Assembly (NCBI GenBank): GCA_031254225.1
Contig: JAIRUU010000110.1
Coordinates: 1-15,066, forward strand
Direction: 5' to 3'
Source: Candidatus Elusimicrobium euhamitermitis
GTDB taxonomy: Bacteria > Elusimicrobiota > Elusimicrobia > Elusimicrobiales > Elusimicrobiaceae
Length of the DNA stretch: 15,066 bases
The position numbers and the translations under genes are program-made. A model generated the notes under the pieces. The model was not told the origin of the DNA. It worked only from the letters and a program-made list of their open reading frames with translations, and searched no databases. Of this stretch, positions 5,869 to 14,201 are shown in pieces (the stretch's first letter is position 1; the number at the start of each line of letters is the position of its first letter).

Positions 5869-7296
5869 TTATTGCAGCTGGCTGGGTTTGTCCACGATAT
5901 TTCTGGCAAAAGGCGTTAAGAAAAGGCTTGCGGCCAGTATTGTAAAAATACCGACAAATAAATAAGTGGCGTGAAACGCGTACATAAGCTTGTCCGAGCC
6001 TTGGGCGTAATAGTTATGCGCGTTGAAAAACGCAAGCACCGCGCCCGCCACGCCAACGCCGAGGCTTATGGAAAGCTGCATCACGGCCGAAAGCAGGCTG
6101 TTTGCCTGGCTCAAATCCCGCTGCGGCACGGCTATAAGCGTAAGCGTGTTTAAAGCCGTAAACTGCATGGAGTTAAAAACGCCCAGCACGCCAAACAGCG
6201 TAAGAATAAAAATAACGCTTGTGCCCACGTTAATCAAAGAATAACAGCTTATAAGCATGCCGATAATCATGGTATTGAATATCATAAATTTTTTATATCC
6301 GAACCTGTTAAGCTGGCCCTCAATAAGAGTCTTAGCCCAGATTGAAGTTATGCCCATTGGTATCATCATAAGCCCGGCTTTAAGCGCGGAAAATCCAAGG
6401 CCCACCTGCAGCATAAGCGGCCCCAGAAAAGGCAGCGCGCCCGCGGCAAAACGCAGAAAAATATTAGCTATTATGCCGACGGCAAAACTGCGCTCGTAAA
6501 ACAAACGCGGCTTAAACAGCGCCCTCCACGGCCGCGTGAAAGAAAACCGCGCGTACGCCAGCATAAAAAACGCGCCGGCGAGAAACATTAACGCCGTAGT
6601 GCGCGCGCTTATGTTAACGCCTTCCGCGCTGGCAAGGGAGAGAGACATCAAAATCACGGCCGCGCTGAAGAAAAAATAACCCGGCCAGTCAAAAGCCATT
6701 TTCATGGGTTTGACTTTCGGCATGAAATAACGCGTGAGTAAAGCGCAGACAACGCCTATCGGAAGATTAATTAAAAAAATCCAGTGCCAGTTAATGTAAT
6801 AAACTATTACGCCGCCCAGTATAGGCCCCACCAGCGGACCGACAAGGCCGGGGATAGTTATAAAACTAAGCGCGCTTATCATCTCCGCTTTGGGAAACAC
6901 GCGCATTACCGCCAGCCGGCCGACGGGCACCATAAGCGCGCCGCCCACGCCCTGGAAAACGCGGGCCAGCACAAGCTGCCACAGCGTCTGGCTCATTGCG
7001 CAGGCAAGGGAGCCTAAAGTAAAAATAAATATAGCGCTTATAAAAACTTTTTTGGTGCCGAAAAAGTCCGCCAGCCAGCCGGACACCGGAATCAAAAACG
7101 CCACCGTCAGCATATAAGAAATTACGACAGACTGCATGCGCAGCGGGTTGGCGCCCAGGGAACGCGCTATCGCGGGCAGCGCCGTGTTTAAAATGGTGCC
7201 GTCCAGCATCTGCATAAAAAAAGCAATAGCCACAAGCCACGCCAAAACGCGTCTGTTGCCTTGCATATTATCCGTCTTACTTTTTACAGCGGTCAT
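5869..7296 (-). CDS. MFS efflux transporter, DHA2 (EmrB/QacA) family, HsrA/MdtD-like
   Basis: This is a 475-residue inner-membrane proton-coupled drug/H+ antiporter of the DHA2 group, which normally has 14 membrane segments. Family signatures are all visible: motif D1 LDGTILNTALP at 31-41, motif A GWLADFFGTKKV at 73-84, motif B ARVFQGVGGALM at 111-122 and motif C PGLVGPLVGPILGG at 149-162. The sequence around MQSVVISYMLTVAFLIPVSGWLAD and the overall length recall E. coli HsrA and MdtD; this comparison is from memory, not an alignment. The substrate cannot be inferred. A TCCT (plus strand 7305-7308, AGGA on the coding strand) sits 8 nt before the ATG; an internal Met at residue 11 has weaker support. 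No promoter or terminator is evident, so transcription could come from the smc-phosphoesterase unit upstream and continue toward the secreted-protein gene. No adaptor or outer-membrane efflux partner is adjacent. Confidence 0.93.
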   Translation of the reverse strand: MTAVKSKTDNMQGNRRVLAWLVAIAFFMQMLDGTILNTALPAIARSLGANPLRMQSVVISYMLTVAFLIPVSGWLADFFGTKKVFISAIFIFTLGSLACAMSQTLWQLVLARVFQGVGGALMVPVGRLAVMRVFPKAEMISALSFITIPGLVGPLVGPILGGVIVYYINWHWIFLINLPIGVVCALLTRYFMPKVKPMKMAFDWPGYFFFSAAVILMSLSLASAEGVNISARTTALMFLAGAFFMLAYARFSFTRPWRALFKPRLFYERSFAVGIIANIFLRFAAGALPFLGPLMLQVGLGFSALKAGLMMIPMGITSIWAKTLIEGQLNRFGYKKFMIFNTMIIGMLISCYSLINVGTSVIFILTLFGVLGVFNSMQFTALNTLTLIAVPQRDLSQANSLLSAVMQLSISLGVGVAGAVLAFFNAHNYYAQGSDKLMYAFHATYLFVGIFTILAASLFLTPFARNIVDKPSQLQ

Positions 7297-7323
7297 GTAT
7301 TAAATCCTGAAATTTATCAATAC

Positions 7324-7383
7324 ACTCCCTTGCGGGGAGCGGCGGGCCTGCCTCGCCATAGCGAAGCGAAAGCGGGGTGAGGG
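7324..7383. repeat. GC-rich palindromic intergenic repeat
   Basis: This intergenic patch contains a short hairpin, CTCCC (7325-7329) with GGGAG (7335-7339) around TTGCG, and a far end reading GGGGTGAGGG. Its CTTGCGGG and G-rich GAGGG ends resemble the element at 2355-2527. A separate perfect palindrome, CGCGCAAGCGCG (7394-7405), follows just outside the phosphoesterase stop codon. No T-run accompanies either hairpin. It is probably a dispersed intergenic repeat, with an mRNA 3'-end role possible. Confidence 0.45.
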
Positions 7384-7408
7384 TTGCAAAGCCCGCGCAA
7401 GCGCGTGT

Positions 7409-8149
7409 TTACATACCTGTGCTCAAACGTTCAATTATCCTGTTTGAAAAACCTTTGGAGGCCATTAAATACTGCGTGCGCTCTATATCGTATTCCGCGC
7501 GGATAATTTTAAAAGTATTTTTTTCGCTGTCATAAACGCCGGCGGCAGCGCGGTTGTCGCCGTCCCGCGGCTGGCCCACGGAGCCCGGGTTTATAACGTA
7601 ACGCGCGTTTTTGTCAAGCTGTATTTCCGCCTCCTCGCGCGTAAACAAATCAATGCGGATTTCCTGGTTATCCTTTGAATGCATTATAAAAGGTATATGC
7701 GTGTGGCCGACGAAGCAGACGTCCCCCTTCCACAAATCATAATTCGCTTTGTATTGCTGTTTGGTTATCCAGTACTCTTTAATAGGGTCCAGAAAACTGC
7801 CGTGTACGACGTGAAAATGCCCGCCGGTATAAGTCTGCGGCAGGGAGGAAACAAATCTAAAATTTTCTTTACTGAGTTCCTCGTTGGCGACTCTCAGGGG
7901 AGGCAGGGAGTCCGGGCTGAAAAAATTTAAAAGCGAAGTGTCGTTCAACGCGCTGTCGTGATTGCCCATGACCGCGGCTAAATTGGGAAGTTTTTTAATA
8001 ACGCCGACGCACTCGTCCGGCTGCGGGCCGTAGCCTATCATATCTCCGCAGAAAATATAGCCCTGTACTTTCTCATGCTCCAGTTTGGCCAAAACGGCGC
8101 GCAATGCTTCCAGGTTAGCGTGCGCGTCCGAAAAAACGCCGTATCTCAT
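7409..8149 (-). CDS. Metallophosphoesterase, YfcE-like calcineurin superfamily
   Basis: This 246-residue protein carries the full set of dinuclear-metal motifs: D8-x-H10 in SDAHAN, GD at 35-36 with the GYGPQPDE extension, GNHD at 62-65, H116 in VVHGS and GHTH at 148-151, followed by NPGSVGQPRD (187-196). The family hydrolyses phosphodiester or phosphomonoester bonds using two metal ions in the cytoplasm. YfcE-type members act on model phosphodiesters, and their natural substrate is often unknown; none can be assigned here. The canonical MRYGVFSDAH start leaves no doubt about the initiation site, yet no Shine-Dalgarno sequence precedes it. The ATG lies 12 nt after the smc stop codon, so translation is probably coupled to smc. 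No strong terminator follows. The length is normal for the family and all predicted metal ligands are present. Confidence 0.92.
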   Translation of the reverse strand: MRYGVFSDAHANLEALRAVLAKLEHEKVQGYIFCGDMIGYGPQPDECVGVIKKLPNLAAVMGNHDSALNDTSLLNFFSPDSLPPLRVANEELSKENFRFVSSLPQTYTGGHFHVVHGSFLDPIKEYWITKQQYKANYDLWKGDVCFVGHTHIPFIMHSKDNQEIRIDLFTREEAEIQLDKNARYVINPGSVGQPRDGDNRAAAGVYDSEKNTFKIIRAEYDIERTQYLMASKGFSNRIIERLSTGM

Positions 8150-8161
8150 ATGGTTGGGCAG

Positions 8162-11100
8162 CTATACCGCTGCCAGTTCTTCTATCTTTTCCCCTTCTTC
8201 TTTAAGGTTGACGGACATTACTTTAGACACGCCGCTCTCTTCCATGGTTATGCCGTAAAGCGTGCGCGCGGCTTCCATGGTGCGCTTGTTGTGCGTGACG
8301 ACGAGGAACTGCGTGGTTTTGGAAAATTCTTTAATCAGGTTGACAAAACGCTCCACGTTGGCTTCGTCAAGCGCGGCGTCCGCCTCGTCCATAATGCAGA
8401 ACGGGGACGGGTTGTGCGTGAAAAACGCAAACAAGAGAGAAAGCGCGGTCAGCGTCTTTTCCCCGCCGGACATTGAAGATATGTTAAGCAGTTTTTTACC
8501 CGGCGGCTGCGCGAAAATTTCTATGCCGGTCTCAAGAAGATTCTCAGGGTCCGTAAGAACCAAATCCGCTTCCCCGCCGCGGAACAGAGTCTGATAAATA
8601 TTTTTAAAGTGGCCGCGCACGTGTTCAAAAGTATATTTAAAATTCTCTTTTGTCGTCGCGTTAATTTTGGCTATTGCCGTTTTAAGGTCCGTCTTGGCCG
8701 CGCCCAGGTCTTCAATTTGTTTTTTAAGGAAGGTATTTCGCTCGTTAAGCGCGTCGTATTCTTCCGGCGCGGTCATGTTTACGGCGCCCATGTTTTCAAT
8801 TCTCTTACGCATCATTTTAACGCGCTCGTGGTCAATTTCCGTGGCGTCAAATTTCATGGCCGCTTCTTCCACGGTTATGTTCCACGACTCAAGCAAATGG
8901 TTGGCTATAGCCGTGCGCTGCCGGCGGTAATTGGTTAGCGAATTTTCCAAATCGTGCGCTTTTAAATGCAGATCCGAAAGCGTTTTTTTGTATTCGTTAA
9001 GCTGCGCTGTTTTTTCGTCAAAATCTTTTTTGAGCGCGGTCAGTTCGCCGGCCAGTTTGCTCTGGTCAATTTCAAGCGCGGCAAGCTCTTCGCGCCGTGT
9101 GGAAAGTTCCGCCTGCGCGGACAGTTTTTCCTGCGCGAGAGTTTTTATTCTTTCATTGCTCTGCGTCACGGATGCCTGCCGTTTTTTGTCCGCTTCCAGA
9201 ATATTATTGTATTCAAATTCGGTCCCGCGCAGGTCAACCTCAATATTGTTTTTCTTGAGTTTGGCATCGTAGAGCGCGGCGTTTACGCCGGCAATTTCCG
9301 CGCGCAGCGTTTCGCCCAGCTGAACAACTTTTACGCGCGCGTTTCTGGCGGTTTCAATTTCCTGTTTTGTTTTTGCCTGCCCGTTTTTAATTTCTTCAAG
9401 TTTGGCTTTTAAGTCGCGCGCAATGTTTTTACGCTGTTCAACTTTACCGAGCAGCGTTTCTTTATTTTTGGAAATATCGGAAATAGAATCTTCAATATTT
9501 TTAATTTCGCGCTGGCGCGCGGCCAAATCGTTTTTGAGGGAATTTAACGCTATGCTTTCTTCCTGGTAGCGCGCGCGCAGAGTTTTCAAATTATTTTCCG
9601 CGGCGGCCGCTTCTTCGGTATTTTTCTGAAGCTGCGCTTCAAGCGCGGACTCTGTTTTTTCCGCGGCCGTAATTTCGTCTTTTACCGTTTCTTCCTCGCC
9701 CCAGTAAGCTTCCGGCGTTTTAATGTTTTCCGCGCCGCCCGAAATCCAGAAGCCGCCCTTAGCGGCCGCGTTTTCAACGTTAACGCCGGCGGAAAGATAA
9801 GTTATGAGATTCTCAAGTTCCGGCGGATATTTGATTAAATTTTTTATGCTGCCCGCCTGCGCGCCCGCGGGCACCGCGCTTAAAACTATAAACTTGCCGC
9901 GCGCGCGGCCGTTTTGTTTAAGCAGCTCAAGCGCTTTTTCCGCCGTCTCAAAACTGTCGCAGATTACCGCGTCCAAAAATTTGCCGAACGTTTCCTCAAT
10001 AGGCAGATTATGCGCGGCGTCAAATTTTATATTTTTGCGCAGCGTCCCTTTTACGCCGGACAGACTGCTGTCCGCCGCAAGTTTGGCGCCCACCCAGTAA
10101 GGGTCGTTTTTGCCCTGGCTTTGTATCATTTCAAGCCGCGCGCCGAGCGCGGCGCGGTTTGCTTTGGCCGCGCTGTTCTGGTCCGCCAGCACGGTCCTCG
10201 CGCGGGAAACGGAACGCGCGCTTTCTTCGGCGTTAACCAGCCGGTTTTTTACGCCTTCAAGCGCCGCTGTTTTTTCGGAAATTTTATGGGACAAAGTTTC
10301 AAGCGCGGTTTTAAGGCCGTCAAGGTTTACGCTGCCGCTCTGGCCGCGTTTTTCAAGCGTGATTAAATTTTCCTGCTCGTGCGAAGCGGAACTTTCTTCC
10401 AAAGCAATTTTGTTTGAAAGTTCCATTTCAGACTGGACCGACGTCATCAGCCTTGCGTTTAACTGCTGGTTAAGCGCGTCGGCCGCTTTTAATTCTTCGT
10501 CGTTTTTCTGCACCTGCGCGTATTTGTCGTTATAATTCTGCTGCAAAGGCGCAAGCTCCGCGGCGCAGGCGTTTAATTTTTCTTTTAAACTTTCTATGAC
10601 CGGACCAAGCTCTTTAAGCCTGTTCTGCCCCCTCTCGCCCTCGGCCGCGGAATATTTGATTTGCGCGGAAAGTTCGGACGTAAGGTTATCGCAGTTTTTT
10701 ACCGCGCCTTCAAGCACGCCTATCTGGTAACGGACTGCGGAAATACGCTCGTTAAATTCGCTTAACTGTTTTTGTTTGTGGGTTAAATTCAAATCAAGAG
10801 CCGACGCCGCGCCTTCGGCGGCGGAAACGTTTGTTTCCGCGTCTTCAATCTGTTTGAGAAGCGGCGCAAGAACTTCGGAATCCTTTAATATGTTCGCGTC
10901 AAACTCCCGTATGGACTGGAGCGAAATGGCAATTTCGCTCTCTTTAAGTTCTTCGCGGTATTTTTGGTAAAGGCGGGCTTTTTTAGCTTCGGTGTCTAGT
11001 TTCTTTATTTGCTCGTCAAGCAGCGCGACTGTGTCCGACAGTCTGGCTATATCCAGATCCACGCGCTCAAGACGGCGTATGGCCTCTTCGCGCTTTGCTT

Positions 11101-11611
11101 TATATTTTGACACGCCCGCGACTTCTTCAAACATTTCGCGCCGAGTCTCCGGATTTGCGGACAAAACGCTTTCCACGCCGCCCTGGTCAATGATAGCGTA
11201 ACCTTCGCCGCCGATGCCGGTGTCCAAAAACAAATCCCGTATGTCGCGCAGGCGGCACTGGACTTTGTTTAAAAAATATTCGCTTTCGCCGGAGCGGAAA
11301 ATTTTGCGGGAAACCGTGATTTCGTTAAAATCAAGCGGAAGTTTGCGGCTTAAATTATCAAAAATCATATTAACCTGGGCAAGGTTAAGAGGGGAGCGTT
11401 TTGAAGTGCCGTTGAAAATTATGTCAACCATTGAGGCGGAGCGCAGGCTTTTCCAGCTCATCTCGCCTATAGCCCAGCGGACGGAGTCCACCACATTGGA
11501 TTTCCCGCAGCCGTTAGGCCCGACAACGCAGGTTATGCCCTGCTCAAAATCCAGCCGCTGCCTGTCCGCAAAAGATTTAAAACCGATAATTTCAATAGCC
11601 TTAAGATACAT
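8162..11611 (-). CDS. smc: Chromosome partition protein SMC
   Basis: This is a 1149-residue structural-maintenance-of-chromosomes ATPase that acts as a dimer with ScpAB to organise and segregate the nucleoid. Walker A is GPNGCGKS (31-38). The ABC signature MSGGEK is at 1047-1052, Walker B FCIMDEAD has catalytic D1075/E1076, and the switch histidine is H1107 in VVTHNK. Long Ala/Glu/Lys-rich coiled coils (about 170-500 and 635-1000) flank a hinge at about 503-628. The hinge starts normally (SGVKGTLRKNIKF and so on) but its second half is short and ends in GGFWISGGAEN, a variant of the usual GGAITGG. The start is supported by AAGGA (11617-11621) 5 nt upstream. The gene is divergent from the MBOAT gene and leads a unit with the phosphoesterase. 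scpA and scpB are not in the window. Confidence 0.97.
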   Translation of the reverse strand: MYLKAIEIIGFKSFADRQRLDFEQGITCVVGPNGCGKSNVVDSVRWAIGEMSWKSLRSASMVDIIFNGTSKRSPLNLAQVNMIFDNLSRKLPLDFNEITVSRKIFRSGESEYFLNKVQCRLRDIRDLFLDTGIGGEGYAIIDQGGVESVLSANPETRREMFEEVAGVSKYKAKREEAIRRLERVDLDIARLSDTVALLDEQIKKLDTEAKKARLYQKYREELKESEIAISLQSIREFDANILKDSEVLAPLLKQIEDAETNVSAAEGAASALDLNLTHKQKQLSEFNERISAVRYQIGVLEGAVKNCDNLTSELSAQIKYSAAEGERGQNRLKELGPVIESLKEKLNACAAELAPLQQNYNDKYAQVQKNDEELKAADALNQQLNARLMTSVQSEMELSNKIALEESSASHEQENLITLEKRGQSGSVNLDGLKTALETLSHKISEKTAALEGVKNRLVNAEESARSVSRARTVLADQNSAAKANRAALGARLEMIQSQGKNDPYWVGAKLAADSSLSGVKGTLRKNIKFDAAHNLPIEETFGKFLDAVICDSFETAEKALELLKQNGRARGKFIVLSAVPAGAQAGSIKNLIKYPPELENLITYLSAGVNVENAAAKGGFWISGGAENIKTPEAYWGEEETVKDEITAAEKTESALEAQLQKNTEEAAAAENNLKTLRARYQEESIALNSLKNDLAARQREIKNIEDSISDISKNKETLLGKVEQRKNIARDLKAKLEEIKNGQAKTKQEIETARNARVKVVQLGETLRAEIAGVNAALYDAKLKKNNIEVDLRGTEFEYNNILEADKKRQASVTQSNERIKTLAQEKLSAQAELSTRREELAALEIDQSKLAGELTALKKDFDEKTAQLNEYKKTLSDLHLKAHDLENSLTNYRRQRTAIANHLLESWNITVEEAAMKFDATEIDHERVKMMRKRIENMGAVNMTAPEEYDALNERNTFLKKQIEDLGAAKTDLKTAIAKINATTKENFKYTFEHVRGHFKNIYQTLFRGGEADLVLTDPENLLETGIEIFAQPPGKKLLNISSMSGGEKTLTALSLLFAFFTHNPSPFCIMDEADAALDEANVERFVNLIKEFSKTTQFLVVTHNKRTMEAARTLYGITMEESGVSKVMSVNLKEEGEKIEELAAV

Positions 11612-11639
11612 AAAAATCCTTTAAAACAATATCAATAAA

Positions 11640-11648
11640 ATTATAGCA
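11640..11648 (-). promoter_or_regulatory. Extended -10 promoter for smc
   Basis: On the minus strand TGCTATAAT gives a TG-extended consensus -10 hexamer (TATAAT at 11640-11645). No good -35 box lies 16-18 nt upstream, as is usual for extended -10 promoters. Predicted transcription would begin near 11633, about 22 nt before the start codon. Confidence 0.5.
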
Positions 11649-11658
11649 TTTTAGATGA

Positions 11659-11667
11659 TGATATTAT
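11659..11667 (+). promoter_or_regulatory. Possible extended -10 promoter for the MBOAT operon
   Basis: TGATATTAT provides a TG-extended -10-like hexamer (TATTAT, 11662-11667) facing the MBOAT gene. If used, transcription would start near 11674, leaving a leader of only about 6 nt and no room for a ribosome-binding site. The -35 region is not recognisable. It is back-to-back with the smc promoter, with about 10 bp between them. Confidence 0.35.
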
Positions 11668-11679
11668 AGAATATAGACT

Positions 11680-13071
11680 ATGGTTTTCAGCTCACTTACT
11701 TTTTTATGGGTTTTTTTGCCGGTAGTGCTTATCGTTTATTTCTTATCAAAAGAAAAATTTTATAATATCATTCTGGTTGCAGCGAGTCTTGTTTTTTATG
11801 CCTGGGGAGAGCCTGTTTATATACTCCTCATGCTCGCGTCAATAATAATCAACTTTTTCGCGGGCTTAAGCCTGGGCGGCGGGACGCCGCAGAGAAAGCG
11901 GATATTTCTGGCTTTGGCCATAATAATAAATCTTTCCCTGCTGGGATATTATAAATACGCGGATTTCCTGCTCGCTAACGTCAATTATATTTTCCAGATA
12001 AATATTCCTATGCCGCGGGTAACTCTGCCAATAGGGATTTCTTTTTATACTTTCCACTCAATATCATATCTCGTGGACATTTACCGCGGCCAGAACGCGC
12101 CGCAGAAAAATATTATAAAAATGGGTCTTTATATTTCAATTTTCCCCGCGCTGATAGCAGGCCCGATAATTAAATACCACGATATTAAACGGCAGCTGGA
12201 TTTCAGACGCACAAGCCTTAATAAATTCAACGCAGGCGTTTACCGTTTTATAGCGGGCCTGGGCAAAAAAGTGCTTATAGCAAACGTGGCGGCAAAAACG
12301 GCGGACGCTGTTTTTGCTCTTTCCCCCTCGCAGTACGGCATGGCGACCGCGTGGATAGGCATACTAGCTTACACGCTGCAGATTTATTTTGATTTTTCCG
12401 GCTATTCCGATATGGCTATAGGCCTGGGCAAAATGTTCGGGTTTAATATCAAAGAAAATTTTGATTACCCGTATATATCACAGTCCATTAAAGAATTTTG
12501 GAGGCGGTGGCATATCTCTCTTTCAACATGGTTTAAGGAATATCTTTATATACCGCTGGGCGGCAACAGGCAGGGCGCCGCGCGCACTTATATAAACCTG
12601 CTGATTGTGTTTTTTGCCACCGGTCTTTGGCACGGCGCGAGCTGGAACTTCGTGGTCTGGGGATTATTCCACGGGACGTTTTTGGTTATAGAGCGCGTTG
12701 TGTCCGTGGAAAGTATTCTGCGTTTCAGATTTATGCGCAACGCTTACGTGCTTTTTGTGGTTATAACCGGCTGGGTGTTTTTCCGTTCGGACACGCTGTT
12801 GCAGGCTTTCCAGTTTTTGGGAAAAATGTTCTCTTTCAAATCAGGTTCCGAAGGTTTGTTTTACTTGAGCAGCGAACTTATTATTATTTTATCCGTCGGG
12901 TTTCTGGCGGGCGGGTTTTTTCAGCTGGCAAATACAAGTTTTTTGAAAAACAGGTTTTACAGAAAATTTTTACTTGCCGCAAGGCCGGTTTTTTTATGCG
13001 CCGTGTTTTTTCTCTGCATACTTTATATAGCGAATAATACGTACAGCCCGTTTATTTATTTCAGGTTTTAA
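11680..13071 (+). CDS. AlgI-like MBOAT O-acyltransferase
   Basis: This is a 463-residue polytopic membrane acyltransferase of the MBOAT family, of the AlgI/PatA type that moves acetyl groups across the inner membrane for O-acetylation of extracytoplasmic glycans. Visible family motifs are the AlgI-like start MVFSSLTFLWVFLPVVL, FPALIAGPIIKYHDI (155-169), YFDFSGYSDMAIGLG (236-250), FWRRWHISLSTWFKEYLYIPLGG (273-295, H278) and LWHGASWNFVVWG (316-328), with the conserved catalytic-type histidine H318. Length fits the family (about 460-520). It is followed after one base by an AlgJ/AlgX-like gene, the usual acetylation partner. No alginate or other glycan-synthesis gene lies in the window, so the target polymer is unknown. 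No Shine-Dalgarno sequence precedes the ATG, although the N-terminus fits the family exactly. Confidence 0.93.
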   Translation: MVFSSLTFLWVFLPVVLIVYFLSKEKFYNIILVAASLVFYAWGEPVYILLMLASIIINFFAGLSLGGGTPQRKRIFLALAIIINLSLLGYYKYADFLLANVNYIFQINIPMPRVTLPIGISFYTFHSISYLVDIYRGQNAPQKNIIKMGLYISIFPALIAGPIIKYHDIKRQLDFRRTSLNKFNAGVYRFIAGLGKKVLIANVAAKTADAVFALSPSQYGMATAWIGILAYTLQIYFDFSGYSDMAIGLGKMFGFNIKENFDYPYISQSIKEFWRRWHISLSTWFKEYLYIPLGGNRQGAARTYINLLIVFFATGLWHGASWNFVVWGLFHGTFLVIERVVSVESILRFRFMRNAYVLFVVITGWVFFRSDTLLQAFQFLGKMFSFKSGSEGLFYLSSELIIILSVGFLAGGFFQLANTSFLKNRFYRKFLLAARPVFLCAVFFLCILYIANNTYSPFIYFRF

Positions 13072-13072
13072 T

Positions 13073-14200
13073 ATGAAAAAAATAGTAAAACATTCAAATA
13101 ATTTTTGGCGTTTTCTGCCCGCGATATTTTTCGCCGCGCTGATATTCGGCCCTTTTGCGGCTAATTTTTTTGTGTCAAACACCGAAACGCTGGACAACCG
13201 CCCGCTAAACCCGCGCCCGTCTAAGATAAGCCAAAATTTTCCGCTGCTGTTTGACAATTATTACAATGACGCTTTCGCCTACCGCAAAAATTTTATACGT
13301 CTTTATAACCGCATTAGAAAAAACGCGGGGTTTTCCCAAAATGAAATCGTCATAAACGGCTCCGGCGGCTGGCTGTTTTTTGATTCTTTTAAAAAACAGG
13401 GCGACGATGATTCGGTCGGTGATTATCTGGGTGCGGTAAAATATTCGGACAAAGAAAAAGAAACCGCGCTGCAAAACCTGCGCGCGCTTAACGGTTTTGC
13501 CGCGGCAAACAATGCGAAATATTTTCTTTTTATAGCGCCTAATAAAGAAAACGTATATTCGGCATATATGCCGCAGAAATACCGGTCCGCGCGCGTGAGC
13601 GAAGTTTCAAAATCCGACGACCTTATTAATTATGTGACGGAAAAAAGCGATATAAAAATGGTAAACCTCAAACCGCTTTTTTTACAATGGGAAAATAAAT
13701 ATCCGCTCCCCCTCTTTCAAAAAACAGACACACATTGGAACGAGACGGGCGCATATCTCGCGCTCGGCGAAATGGTTTCTTATCTGCAAAAAGCGGGCTT
13801 TAAAATAAATATAAAACCGTTTTCCAAGGTGATTTTTACGCCTGAGGAAAAGGAACTGGGCGACCTGGGCAGAATGATAAACTCAAAAGAAAAAGAGTAT
13901 AAATATTTATACTCTTTTGCGGGCAGCGCAGTATGCGATAACGAAAACACCGACCAGCTTATATTAAAATGCAAGTCTGAGGGTAAACAGAACTACAGGG
14001 TTTTAATATTAAGGGATTCTTTCGGCCTGGCGTTAATAGACCCAATGTCAAAGATGTTTAAAGAAACGGTTTTCCTCAAATATCCGAAACAGCAGATAAT
14101 TAAAGAACAAATCTCTCTTTTCAAACCCGACATTGTCATAGAAATCAAAGTTGAACGCGGCTCAAAAGTGTTCATAGACAGAACGTTTACAAATCCGTAA
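13073..14200 (+). CDS. AlgJ/AlgX-like SGNH-family protein, probable glycan O-acetylation partner
   Basis: This 375-residue protein has an N-terminal uncleaved-type membrane anchor (about 13-34) and a periplasmic-type domain of the AlgX/AlgJ (DHHW-related SGNH hydrolase) family. Signatures in order are ENRPL-like LDNRPL at 40-45, FPLLFDNYYNDAFAYR (56-71), GSGGWLFF (96-103), IAPNKENVYSAYMP (154-167), the catalytic-type DTHW at 219-222 (D219, H221) and LILRDSFG at 311-318 with the candidate nucleophile S316. In alginate systems AlgJ and AlgX transfer acetyl groups delivered by AlgI to the polymer, and this is the probable role here by analogy. The ATG is one base after the MBOAT stop, with CAGG inside the MBOAT end as a ribosome-binding site, so the two are cotranscribed and probably coupled. 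Part of the middle (about 255-300) is A/T-rich and variable. The stop is one base from the convergent rlmB stop. Confidence 0.88.
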   Translation: MKKIVKHSNNFWRFLPAIFFAALIFGPFAANFFVSNTETLDNRPLNPRPSKISQNFPLLFDNYYNDAFAYRKNFIRLYNRIRKNAGFSQNEIVINGSGGWLFFDSFKKQGDDDSVGDYLGAVKYSDKEKETALQNLRALNGFAAANNAKYFLFIAPNKENVYSAYMPQKYRSARVSEVSKSDDLINYVTEKSDIKMVNLKPLFLQWENKYPLPLFQKTDTHWNETGAYLALGEMVSYLQKAGFKINIKPFSKVIFTPEEKELGDLGRMINSKEKEYKYLYSFAGSAVCDNENTDQLILKCKSEGKQNYRVLILRDSFGLALIDPMSKMFKETVFLKYPKQQIIKEQISLFKPDIVIEIKVERGSKVFIDRTFTNP

Positions 14201-14201
14201 T

